64,000 nucleotides of DNA from Vescimonas sanitatis. Its GTDB lineage: Bacteria > Bacillota > Clostridia > Oscillospirales > Oscillospiraceae. Both the position numbers and the translations under genes were made by a program. The notes beneath the pieces are model-generated. The model worked only from the letters and a program-made list of their open reading frames with translations, did not search any database and was not told the origin of the DNA. The DNA lies in NCBI RefSeq assembly GCF_049060325.1, contig NZ_JBMGPW010000001.1, positions 372,001 through 436,000 on the forward strand. The letters run 5' to 3'. Below, one piece after another: positions 17,378-28,086 of the stretch (positions are counted from its first letter, which is position 1; every line of letters starts with the position of its first letter).

Positions 17378-17404
17378 GGAAAGCCCCGTGCCGCAAGGCT
17401 TTTT
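17378..17404 (+). terminator. Intrinsic terminator after the transfer block
   Basis: GAAAGCC and GGCTTTTTCC flank a CCGTGCCGCAA loop. It is a modest stem with a T-rich 3' side. Confidence 0.55.
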
Positions 17405-17475
17405 CCATGCCGGATTGCAAGTGGCTGCGTCATTCTATCCGCAAGCGCAAAAACGGCCTCTATCTGCGGAGAATT

Positions 17476-17521
17476 GCCCCTGTGCAGGATGTGTTTTCTT
17501 CTGCGCAGGGGCGCTATTTTT
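17476..17521 (+). terminator. Strong hairpin/terminator before the ArdC-like gene
   Basis: GCCCCTGTGCAG (17476-17487) pairs with CTGCGCAGGGGC (17501-17512), a 12-bp stem with one wobble, and is followed by GCTATTTTTTC. With the hairpin just upstream it separates the transfer block from the following genes. Confidence 0.7.
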
Positions 17522-17538
17522 TCTGAAAGGAGATCATC

Positions 17539-19722
17539 ATGGCTGAAAAACAAACCAACAAAGACCGGATGCGGGAGATCGTTGACAGCATCGAAAATGG
17601 CATCAAGGAGCTGTTCGAGAGCGATAAGTACCGGAAGTACCTTGCCACCATGAGCCGCTTTCACCGCTACTCGGTCAATAATACCATGCTCATCTATATG
17701 CAGCGCCCCGACGCAACCCATGTGGCGGGCTTCAACAAGTGGCGCGATCAGTTCGGCAGGAACGTCCTGAAAGGCGAAAAAGGCATTCGCATCATCGCTC
17801 CTACTCCCTATAAGAAAAAGGTCGAGGAAATCAAGACCGACCCCGAAACCAATGCGCCGGTGCTGGACGCAGACGGCAAGGCCATCATTGAGGAAAAGGA
17901 AATCCGTATCCCTATGTTCAAGGTGGTTTCCGTCTTTGACGTGTCGCAGACTTCTGGAAAGCCCTTGCCCCAGCTTGCCGCCGATCTGAGCGGCAATGTG
18001 CAGCAGTATGAGGTTTTCATGGAGGCGCTGCGCCGTGCTTCTCCCGTTCCGATGGAGATAAAGCCCGTTGCGCGGGATACGGACGGCTTTTTCAGCATTA
18101 AGGCGCAGAGCATCACCATCCGCGCCGGTATGAGTGAGGTGCAGACGGTATGCGCCGCCGTCCATGAGATTGCCCACGCCAAGCTCCACGACTACGAACA
18201 CATGACGGAGCTTGCGGACGATGGTGAGACGATCCTTGTCCCCGGCGAAAAGAGCCGCAACACCGAGGAGGTCGAGGCCGAAAGCATCTCCTATGCGGTC
18301 TGCCAGTATTACGGCATTGAAACGGGCGAAAACAGCTTCGGCTATATCGCCACATGGTCAAAGGGCAAGGAGCTGAAAGAGCTTCGCGCCAGTCTGGAAA
18401 CCATCAACAAGACGGCTTCCGAGCTGATTACGGACATTGACCGGCACTTTGCGGAGATTTGCAAGGAGCGCGGCATAGACCGGGAGAATTTGGCCGCTGC
18501 GGAGCAGCCAAGCGTGGAAGCGCCAGAGGCGGAAAAGCTCTACATGGTGGACAACGACAAATACATTCACGTTCAGCGCAGCGACACAGGCATTGATTAC
18601 ACCATCTATGACGCCGGTTCCGCAAAAGTGTTGGATGGCGGCGTACTCGACGGCACCGAACAGCAACTGTCCACAGCGGCGCTTGAGGTTTGCAAACTCC
18701 ACAATATTGGCGGTGCTGCGCCGATCCGCCTTGCACCGCTGGAGCTGTTGAAAGACTTGCAGGAGGCAAACGAGTTGCCCCTCGGTGCTGGCGAACAAAT
18801 CACCAGCACAGTCGTTGTTCCCACCGATGCGGCAGATAATATGCTCCCGGAGCTGGAACAGGCCGTCCCGATGCCTGACCCCACGCTGACGGTGGACGAT
18901 ATGCGCAGCTATGGGTATCTGGACGGCGATATGCTTCCGCTTTCCAAGGATCGGGCGATGGAGCTGCTGGAGCATGACATCACGGTTTATATGCTCTATC
19001 CCGACAACGCCGAGGAAATGGTCTTTGAAGCCGAGGACATCATCAAGCACGACGGAATGTTCGGCGTCACAAGACCGGATTGGGATGCGGTCAAAGGCCA
19101 TATTCCTCCCCGCGATGTGGAGCAGCGTTTTTTGAACAGTCCCACCGATTCTATGGCGATCTACCAACTGCGCCGGGATGCGCCGGTGGAGCTTCGTTTT
19201 GCCAATCTCGGCAGTCTGGCCGCGCCGCCTGACCCTGCCAACTATGAAGCTGTCTATACCCGTGAGGTGTACCCGGACGATGATACCGGCAGAATCCTTG
19301 AAAACTTCTACTACATTTTTAACGACGAGCGCCCCGGCGATTTTGTGGGACACAGCCTCTCCGTCAGTGACATCGTTGCGCTGAAACAGGACGGCAAGGT
19401 ATCCTATCACTACTGTGACAGCATGGGATTTCAGGAGCTGCCCGCCTTTCAGAAACCGGAGAATTATCTGAAAGCCGCCGAGATGTCGATGGAAGATGAT
19501 TACGGCATGATCGACGGCATTATCAACAACGGCCCCAAACAGCCCACCGTCGCCGACCTTGAAGCACAGGTCAAGGCCGGTATGTCCATCTCCTTGATGG
19601 ATTTGGCAGAGGCGGCACACCGGGAAAAGAAGAAATCTGTGCTGGAGCAGCTCAAAAGCCAACCGGCCCAAGAACGTCCACACAAAACAGCGCCCAAAAA
19701 GAGCGCGGAAAAGGAGCTTTGA
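17539..19722 (+). CDS. ArdC-like antirestriction protein with HExxH peptidase and YodL domain
   Basis: The 727-residue protein has an ArdC N-terminal single-strand DNA-binding domain at about residues 1-150 (YRKYLATMSRFHRYSVNN, then GFNKWRDQFGRNVLKGEKGIRI). A zinc-peptidase motif HEIAHAKLHD lies near residue 213, with EVEAESISY as third ligand region. A YodL-type domain spans about 570-640 (GRILENFYYIFNDERPGDF). ArdC proteins protect incoming ssDNA from restriction. GAAAGGAG stands before the ATG. Its stop is followed after one base by the TTRAP gene, so the two form an operon. Confidence 0.85.
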   Translation: MAEKQTNKDRMREIVDSIENGIKELFESDKYRKYLATMSRFHRYSVNNTMLIYMQRPDATHVAGFNKWRDQFGRNVLKGEKGIRIIAPTPYKKKVEEIKTDPETNAPVLDADGKAIIEEKEIRIPMFKVVSVFDVSQTSGKPLPQLAADLSGNVQQYEVFMEALRRASPVPMEIKPVARDTDGFFSIKAQSITIRAGMSEVQTVCAAVHEIAHAKLHDYEHMTELADDGETILVPGEKSRNTEEVEAESISYAVCQYYGIETGENSFGYIATWSKGKELKELRASLETINKTASELITDIDRHFAEICKERGIDRENLAAAEQPSVEAPEAEKLYMVDNDKYIHVQRSDTGIDYTIYDAGSAKVLDGGVLDGTEQQLSTAALEVCKLHNIGGAAPIRLAPLELLKDLQEANELPLGAGEQITSTVVVPTDAADNMLPELEQAVPMPDPTLTVDDMRSYGYLDGDMLPLSKDRAMELLEHDITVYMLYPDNAEEMVFEAEDIIKHDGMFGVTRPDWDAVKGHIPPRDVEQRFLNSPTDSMAIYQLRRDAPVELRFANLGSLAAPPDPANYEAVYTREVYPDDDTGRILENFYYIFNDERPGDFVGHSLSVSDIVALKQDGKVSYHYCDSMGFQELPAFQKPENYLKAAEMSMEDDYGMIDGIINNGPKQPTVADLEAQVKAGMSISLMDLAEAAHREKKKSVLEQLKSQPAQERPHKTAPKKSAEKEL

Positions 19723-19723
19723 T

Positions 19724-19954
19724 ATGAACATCACCTTTGAAGAACGCCAGCTTATGAGCCTCTACAACACCGGCACCCGCACGGGCTTGATCGCGGCGCT
19801 GGAGGAAATGCGCGGCTACCTCGCTGCGGATGAAACGGAGCTGCGGGAGCTGACGGACAGCGCCATCGCAAAGCTGCGCAGGATGAGCGACGCGGAATAT
19901 GACGCGCTCGACCTGTTCCCCGATTTTGAAAAGGAGGATATGGATGCCGAGTAA
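19724..19954 (+). CDS. Transposon-transfer assisting protein (TTRAP)
   Basis: The 76-residue acidic helical protein MNITFEERQLMSLYNTGTRTGLIAAL fits the TTRAP family, common in CTn elements next to the methylase/helicase gene. The function is not well defined. It lies 1 bp after the ArdC-like gene and overlaps the giant gene by 11 bp. Confidence 0.85.
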   Translation: MNITFEERQLMSLYNTGTRTGLIAALEEMRGYLAADETELRELTDSAIAKLRRMSDAEYDALDLFPDFEKEDMDAE

Positions 19955-20718
19955 AGTACAGCTCTATGCGCAGATGGCAGACCGCACGGCGGAGCAGATC
20001 ACGGGAAGCTACCAGAAGTGGACGGCATTTCTGACCACCGCCGCAAGGCTGTATAAGTACCCCTACAATGAACAGCTCATGATTTTCGCCCAGCGCCCGG
20101 AAGCCACGGCCTGCGCGGAATACGACCTTTGGAATAAGCAGATGCGCCGCTATGTGCGGCGAGGCAGCAAGGGCATCGCCCTTGTGGATACCAGCAGCGA
20201 CCAACCCAAACTCCGATATGTATTTGATGTTTCCGACACCAGCGGCGGCGAGAACTCTCGCCGCCCTTATCTTTGGGAATACCGGCAAGAGCATCGTGAG
20301 GTGGTATCTGCGGCGCTGGAACAGCGCTTCGATGTTTCCGGTGAAAACGGACTTGCCGATCAGTTGGAGCGTGTGGCGGCGCAGCTTGTAGATGAATACT
20401 GGCACGACAATCGGCGCGATATTGTCGGCATCGTTGACGGTTCCTTTTTGGAGGACTATGATGAGTTCAACATCGGAGCCGCTTTTCGGAACGCCGCCGT
20501 TGTCAGCACCACCTATACGCTGCTGTCCCGCTGCGGGATGCAGCCGGGAGATTACTTCGAGCATGAGGATTTTCTGAACGTCTTTGATTTCAACACCCCG
20601 CAGACCGTCGCCGCCCTTGGAACGGCCATCAGCCAGTCCAGCGAGCTGGTGCTGCGGCAGATCGAAGTCACCATCAAGAATTACGAGCGCGAGAAAATCG
20701 CGGAAAGGAGCGAAAGCC

Positions 20719-21072
20719 ATGAGCGAACTGACCTACACCCGCAGCGGGGATTATCTGATTCCCGATCTGAGCCTGACCGAGCAGCCGCAGGCCCCGCTGG
20801 GCAAGTACGGCAGGATGCGGAAGAATTACCTGAAGGAGCATCGTCCGGTGCTGTGGAACAGCCTGCTGCTGTCCGAGAGGCTGTACCCCCATCTGCGGGA
20901 GATCGACGAGGCAGCGAACAACCGACTGGAACAGATGATGCCGGAGCTGATGAAGTCGGCAGGCGTGACGGAAGCGCTGAAAGCCAGCGACCCGATGAAG
21001 TGGGTAGGGCTGATGAACACGCTGAAAGCGCAGGCCGAGGAAACGATCCTCACGGAGTTGGTGTTCAGCTAA
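20719..21072 (+). CDS. TnpV-like gene nested in another frame of the giant methylase/helicase gene
   Basis: The 117-residue protein MSELTYTRSGDYLIPDL resembles the TnpV encoded at 30132: both share KYGRMR, YL-EHR, LY-HL--ID, GVTE-LK--D-MKW-GLMN and a V(F/Y)S end. The ATG at 20719 has AAAGGAG 8 bp upstream. It lies entirely within the giant gene in the +1 frame, where the host frame encodes a low-complexity Arg/Asp/Glu/Gly linker. In Tn4451, TnpV is an accessory protein beside TnpX. Here it may serve the ICE's own recombinases; that is inference. Confidence 0.8.
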   Translation: MSELTYTRSGDYLIPDLSLTEQPQAPLGKYGRMRKNYLKEHRPVLWNSLLLSERLYPHLREIDEAANNRLEQMMPELMKSAGVTEALKASDPMKWVGLMNTLKAQAEETILTELVFS

Positions 21073-24000
21073 CCATGTTCGATGCCCCTGCTGGGGCGCA
21101 GATGTCCTTCTTCCCCTCAGAGGCAGAACAAATTCAATCCATCGCAGAAGCGGAGAGTGTAACACCCTCCGCTTTTTCTATGTTCATTTCTCAGAATGAT
21201 ATTGACCACATCCTGCGCGCGGGCGGTAATGCGGATGCAACGCGGATGAAAATTGCTGCGGAATTCTCCAAGCAAAAACCTTTAGAGGATCGCGCGGCAT
21301 TTCTGAAAGCTCTTTACCACGGCGGCAACGGCCTGATTACGGATAACGGCAGGTTTTCCGCATGGTACGGGGACGATGGTATCCATATTGCAACCGGAGA
21401 TACCTCTCGCTATCTTCGCTCTGCACAAGTGATAGGCTGGGCAGATGCGGCGGAGCGTATTGAGGAACTTCTGGACGGCGGCACATTTGCCACCAATCTT
21501 GAAGTCACAGAAGCCCCGCGCTATGAGCGGCTGGGTATTGCTGTGGATGTCTGGAATCTTTATCACGATTTCTCGGATGAAGCAAAATCGCTGGGGTATC
21601 TGTCCTGCTTGGGCAATATCCATAGCACCAGCTTTCCAGAGGAAACGGAGCGCCTGACGGATGATCTGCTGAATCCGGAGTTTCGGGAAAGGCTTCTGGC
21701 AGAACACAGAGTATTTCTTGACGCATACCGTGAGAACCGGGAGCTTCTGCGTTTCCATTTCCACCGTCCGCAGGCGCTTCTTACATGTATGGAAGATCTG
21801 TCCCTTCCACGAAAGGAATTCCACTCCGATATGGAGGCTGTTCCAGCAACCGGCAGGTTTATCACCGAAGATGAAATTGCGGCTTCTCTTGCAAACGGAA
21901 GCAGCTTTGAAGGTGGAAAGACCCGCATCTATGCGTTTTTCCAGACTTCGCACACCCCCAAGGAGAATTCCGATTTTCTGAAAAAGGAATACGGCATCGG
22001 AGGACGCACCCATGCTGTATCCAGAGAAAGCGGCAGCTATGAAGATCACGGCAGCAAAGGCATTGTGCTGAAAAAGAACGGCTGTGCAGACATTCAGATG
22101 AATTGGAACAAGGTCGCTTCGCGCATCTCGGAGCTGGTTCGGTTGAACCGCTACCTTACGCCGGATGAGCAGGCAGCCTATGACAAGGAAATGGCGCAGG
22201 ACGCCATGCGGAACGCGGTTTATAACGACTATAACGACGTAAAGGCGGCGTACCCCGATGAAATTGTGCTGTATCAGGTTGGGGACTTCTTCGAGCTGTA
22301 TGGCGAGGATGCGCGGGCAGTTGCAGATGATCTCAGCCTTGAGCTGACGCGCCGCAATTTGGAGGGAGTAGGCCGTGTTACCATGTGCGGCTTCCCTGCA
22401 AAGGATTTGGAGAAATACGTTGAAAAGCTGCGGGAAAAGCATGATGTAACAATTTCGCGCATTGGCGATTCCAGCCATGAACACACGGCATATACGCTTC
22501 CGTCCATCGACCACGAGGCAGAACAGGCCATCAATGCCTATGAAGCGGAGTTCGGCGCGGATGGGACGCGGGTGTTCCGCGACCCCGCCGCCGAGCTGCC
22601 ACCACAGCCTACCGTGCGAGAGCTGTTTGACGGGTACAAGCTGACCGTCGGCAACTCGCTTTCCAAAGATACGGCTTTTGTCAATGCCTGCCGCAATTCA
22701 GACCGCCAGAACGCTTATCTGGAGGGCGCGGACGCTATCCGTCGTATTGTCATGGCATCTGATGATCTCCAGCTTGTCCGCCTGTACTTTGATATGCCCG
22801 CGTTCCATAACCGGCTGCATCAGGAGCTTTTGGAGGAACTGTATCCCACGCTCGCAGCGACGGTCGCACCATCTCCCTATCAGATTACACAGGAGGACAT
22901 TGACAACGCGCTTCTGGATTGGCACGACAACCTAAAGGGCAAGCAGGAAGTCGCACTATATATGCAGGCGCATGGACGAGAACGCAGCACCGCCGCATGG
23001 CTGGCTGCAAAATATGGCTGGGAAGATAGCAAAACCCCCATGTATATCCATGTAGGAAATGCCGAGCCGGTGACGCTCACATGGGCGCAGGTACAGCGGC
23101 GGTTGGCACAGCTCATCCGCGAGAATAAGTTTTATGATGAGAATGAGCGACTGCGGTTATTTTCACCTGACCGATACTCCATTCGTCTGCATCCCGGCGA
23201 GGGCGGAATTACCGGCATTTGGGATGAGGTGTTGGAACGGTTCTGCGGAGACGGGGAACAAACGCTCCGCTTTGCAGAACAGAATAACGCCATTGCTTAC
23301 TTGGATGGCATCAAACGGGATATGGGAATTGAGCTATCCCCTCCGGCGTTTACAACACCGCTTGGCTATACTTATCATATTGGAGATCGTATTTCATCCA
23401 TAGAGTTAGACCACATAGCAGCAGTCGGCGCTATCACGCGTGTAGATGAAGATCACGTCTGGCACACGTTACCGAACGCACCCGGACAGGAGCCGGTCAG
23501 CATCGACCGCAATTCCTTTGAACGCTACCTCGACACCAGATATTTCGAGGTTTCTGAACCGGAGCCGCAGCGCGTCATTGCGGCGCAGCACACAGAACAG
23601 CCAACCCCGGAGACGCCGCAAGCGGTTCAAACCCTTATGGGGCAGCGCGTGGAAATTGATGGTAAGCTCTATAATGTTGATTCCGCAGATGAAACTGTCG
23701 CGCATCTCAGCGTCGTTTCATCCTCCAGCGAGAGCAATCACGAGCCGGAACACAGAACCGAACCGGTTTCTGCTGTCCTCACACGAATTGCAGATCAGGG
23801 TCGTGAGCTTGCGCCGAATATTTCGGCATATCAGGCGCTTCGTGCAGAGCATCCCGAAAAGCTCATCGGTGTCCGTGTCGGAGAACGGCTGCTTTTTTAT
23901 GGCGCGGATGCAAAACGAGCCGCCAGCGCTTTGAATCGCCGCCTGCTGCAACGCGATATTCCCGGTATGGGCGAAACCGCTGTGACCGGCTATGATTTTG

Positions 24001-27000
24001 GACAATGGGCAAGCGCCGCAAAGCGGCTGCTGGAGCATGGACACAGCTTCGTGTTTGCGCAGCCAAATGAAACCGACGGCTATGATGTTATCAACGAGGC
24101 CGATGCCAAGGAGTATATCCCCATTGGCATGGAGCTGGAGATTGACGGACGGAAGTTTGTCATTGACAGCGTAAATTTCGGCACGGATGAAGTATCTCTG
24201 CGCGATGTGACTTTTCAAAACAGGCAGGGCTTTCCCATCTTCCGCGCTGAACACATTGCGTTTATACGCTCGTTTGTTGAAGAGCAGGAACGGGAGCAGC
24301 CGCAGCCTGTCACCAAACCCGTCGCGTTCTATCCTGCCGAGAAAACGCACTTGCCCTACGACATAGAAATCCAAACGCTGCACATCCCGGAACCGGAGCA
24401 TGACCCGCCCTCTGCGGAACCCGCCGAGCCTGAACCGCCCGCCATGAGCGATGAAGAAAGGCTGATTCTGGAGCAGGAAGGGCGCGCGGCACTCTCGGAA
24501 ATGGGCGAGTTTGTGCCTGATTTTGATGATGCCATCTCACAGGCTGAGATCGACGAGCCTCCCGCACACCGTCCTGCGGTATCTATCCCCGTTGACGGCG
24601 AGTGGCAGGGCTTTCCCAGCGTTGCCGCTGCGGAGCAGGCCGCTTACGCTGACTTTAAGGCGGCAAGCCACCGCGACGCGCAGAATTTCCACATCACCGA
24701 TGATGCCCTTGGCGTCGGCGGTGCAAAAGCAAAGTTTCGGGCAAATATGGCGGCGATCCGCCTCCTGCAAGAGCTGGAGTTTGAGGGCTTACAGGCCAGC
24801 CCGGAGCAGCAGGAAATCCTCTCCCGCTATGTGGGCTGGGGCGGTTTGGCAGATGCGTTCGATGAGAATAAGCCAAACTGGTCGGACGAGTTTGCAGAGC
24901 TGTACGCCACACTTTCCCCGGAGGAATACGCTGCGGCCAGAGCGTCCACGCTGAACGCCCACTACACCAGCCCCACCGTCATCAAGGCAATCTATGAAGC
25001 GGTCGGCAATATGGGCTTCCAGAGCGGTAACATTCTGGAGCCGTCTATGGGCGTTGGCAACTTTTTTGGCCTGCTGCCGGAGCAGATGCAGGGCAGCAAG
25101 CTCTACGGCGTGGAGCTGGACAGCATTACCGGGCGTATTGCCAAGCAACTTTACCCCAAGGCGGACATCACCATCGCAGGCTTTGAGACAACGGACAGAA
25201 AAGACTTTTACGACCTCGCCGTGGGCAACGTCCCGTTCGGACAATATCAGGTAGATGACCGGGCTTATAACAAGCTCGGTTTTTCCATTCACGACTACTT
25301 CTTCGCCAAAACCCTCGACCAAGTGCGTCCGGGCGGCGTGATTGCGTTCGTGACCTCCCGCTACACGATGGACAAGCAATCGCCCGAAGTCCGCAGGTAC
25401 ATCGCACAGCGGGCGGAGCTGCTGGGTGCCATTCGTCTGCCTAACAATGCGTTCAAGGCCAACGCCGGTACGGATGTGGTTTCGGACATTCTCTTTCTCC
25501 AAAAGCGTGACCGTCCCATTGAGATCGAACCGGATTGGGTACACCTCAGCCAGAATGGGGATGGCTTTGCCATCAACCGCTATTTTGTTGACCACCCGGA
25601 GATGATTTTAGGCAGGCAGACCTCCGAAAGCACCCAATACGGCAAGCAGGATTTCACCGTTGTCCCCATCGAGGGGCTGGAGCTTGCAGATCAGCTCCAT
25701 GATGCCGTGAAAAACATTCGCGGCGCCTATCAGGAAGCGGAGCTGCCAGAGCTGGGCGAGGGCGAACAGATCGACACGTCCATCCCCGCAGACCCCAATG
25801 TGAAAAACTACTCCTACACCGTGGTGGACGGCGAGGTGTACTACCGGGAAAACAGCCGCATGGTCAAACCGGAGCTGAACGCCACCGCCGCCGAGCGCAT
25901 TAAAGGCATGGTCGCGCTGCGGGATTGTGTGAATGAGCTGATTGCCCTGCAAATGGACGAGTACAGCGCAGAAAGCCGGATTCAGGAAGCGCAGGCCGAG
26001 CTAAACCGCCTCTATGATGCGTTCTCCGCAAAACACGGCCTAATCAATGAGCGTGCGAACCGTCTTGCGTTCTCTGACGATTCCTCTTACTACCTCCTGT
26101 GTTCGCTGGAAGTGCTGGATGACGACGGAAAGCTGGAGCGCAAGGCGGATATGTTCCATAAGCGCACCATCAAGCAGCAGCGCAGCGTAGATTCTGTGGA
26201 TACCGCCAGTGAAGCCCTTGCTGTCTGCATCGGAGAAAAAGCCTGCGTCGATCTCAGCTTTATGGCCACCCTCATGGGCGGCAGCGAGAAAATCCCGCAG
26301 ATCGTTGAGGATTTGAAGGGCGTCATTTACAAGGAACCAAACAGTGGCCCGTTTGACTTGGAGGACGGCGGCGAGCATTGGGCGAAGGGCTGGCAGACGG
26401 CGGACGAATATCTCTCCGGCAACGTCCGGCAGAAGCTCCGTACCGCGCAGCGCGTGGCAGCGCGCGACCCATTCTTCGCTGGGAATGTGGACGCCCTGAT
26501 TGCTGCCCAGCCGAAAGACCTTGAAGCCAGTGAGATTGAGGTGCGGCTGGGTGCGACATGGTTTGATAAGAAGTACATCGAGCAATTCATGTACGAAACC
26601 TTTGAAACGCCCCGCTATCTGCGCGGACAGATCGAGATCAGCTATGTCCCGTACACCGCAGAATGGCAGGTTTCCCGCAAGAGCATGGTGCGCTACAACG
26701 ACGTGGCGGCATTCACCACCTACGGCACAGACCGCGCCAGCGCCTACCGGTTGCTGGAGGATGCGCTGAATCTCCGCGATATTCGCATCTACGATACCAT
26801 TGAGGACGCAGACGGACGGGAGCGCCGTGTCCTCAACGCCAAGGAAACCACCCTTGCCGCGCAGAAGCAGCAGCTTATCCGGGATGCGTTCAAGGACTGG
26901 ATTTGGAAAGACCCGGAGCGGCGCGAAACGCTGGTACGGCAATACAACGAGGAAATGAACAGCACTCGTCCCCGCGAGTATGACGGCAGCCACATCGTTT

Positions 27001-27890
27001 TCTCCGGTATGAACCCGGAAATCACCCTCCGAGAGCATCAGAAAAACGCCATCGCCCATGTGCTGTACGGCGGGAATACGCTGCTGGCACACGAAGTTGG
27101 CGCGGGAAAAACCTTTGAAATGGTAGCCTCTGCGATGGAATCCAAGAGGTTGGGACTGTGCCAGAAATCCATTTTTGTCGTGCCGAACCATCTGACGGAA
27201 CAGTGGGCGTCCGAGTTTTTGCGGCTCTACCCTTCGGCCAACATCCTTGTCACTACCAAGAAGGACTTTGAAACCCACAACCGCAAGAAATTCTGCGCCC
27301 GTATCGCCACCGGCGACTATGACGCCGTTATCATCGGCCACAGCCAGTTTGAGCGTATCCCCATCAGTCCGGAGCGGCAGGAACAGCTCCTTCACCAGCA
27401 GATTGAGGAAATCACCGATGGTATTCAGGATACCAAGCTCGCAGGCGGCAACAGCTTTACCATCAAGAGCTTGGAGCGCACGAAAAAGGGGCTGGAGGCG
27501 CGGCTGAAAAAGCTGCAAGCCAGCGACCGCAAGGATGATGTGATTTACTTTGAACAGCTCGGCGTAGACAGGATGTTTGTGGACGAGTCGGACAATTATA
27601 AAAATCTTTTCCTCTATACAAAGATGCGCAACGTGGCAGGGCTTTCCACCACCGATGCGCAGAAATCCTCGGATATGTTCTCAAAGTGCCGCTACATGGA
27701 TGAGCTGACCGGCGGGCGCGGCGTGGTATTTGCCACCGGCACCCCGGTTTCCAACTCCATGACAGAGCTTTACACCATCCAGCGCTATTTGCAGCATGAC
27801 CGGCTGCAAGAGATGGGTATGGGCCACTTTGATTGCTGGGCAAGCCGCTTTGGTGAAACCACCACCGCGCTGGAGCTTGCCCCGGAGGGC

Positions 27891-27896
27891 TATACT
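27891..27896 (+). promoter_or_regulatory. -10 half of the circle-only tnpX promoter
   Basis: TATACT lies 1 bp inside the left GAGGG. In the excised circle TTGACA at 36225-36230 is placed exactly 17 bp upstream (11 + 5 + 1 bp). A joint promoter for tnpX is established for Tn4451/Tn4453. Confidence 0.85.
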
Positions 27897-28086
27897 TTAG
27901 TAGGACGATAAATAATGCGTTCCTAAATTGAAAATAGGTTATCAAAGTCGGTTGCAGAATTTCAAAAAATATTTTTTTGATTCTTTGAAAAACAGTTCCG
28001 CTTTGTATCCCTATTTTCTCCTATTGGTAGAGGGAGTAATACTTTTAATACCAAAACAGATTACATAAAGAAAGGAGGATAAGAGA

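Larger units (their letters stand above)
19944..27911 (+). pseudogene. 5' part of a giant DNA methylase/SNF2-type helicase, interrupted by a Tn4451-family element
   Basis: The true start is ATG 19944 (MPSKVQLYAQMADRT), with AAGGAGGA just upstream; 2647 codons precede the insertion point at 27885. Visible parts are an ArdC/LtrC-like N-terminus, a low-complexity linker overlapped by a tnpV-like gene, and a MutS-domain-I-like segment near residue 780 (VGDFFELYGEDARAVADDL). An adenine-methylase-like domain has EPSMGVGNFFG near 1698 and VGNVPFG near 1759, in place of NPPY. Helicase motifs include AHEVGAGKT near 2381 and VDESDNYKN near 2546. After the junction only YTLVGR follows before a stop. The C-terminal helicase lobe is at 36242-37996. 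Joined at GAGGG, the protein is 3231 residues. The truncated form lacks the second RecA lobe and is probably inactive. Confidence 0.9.
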
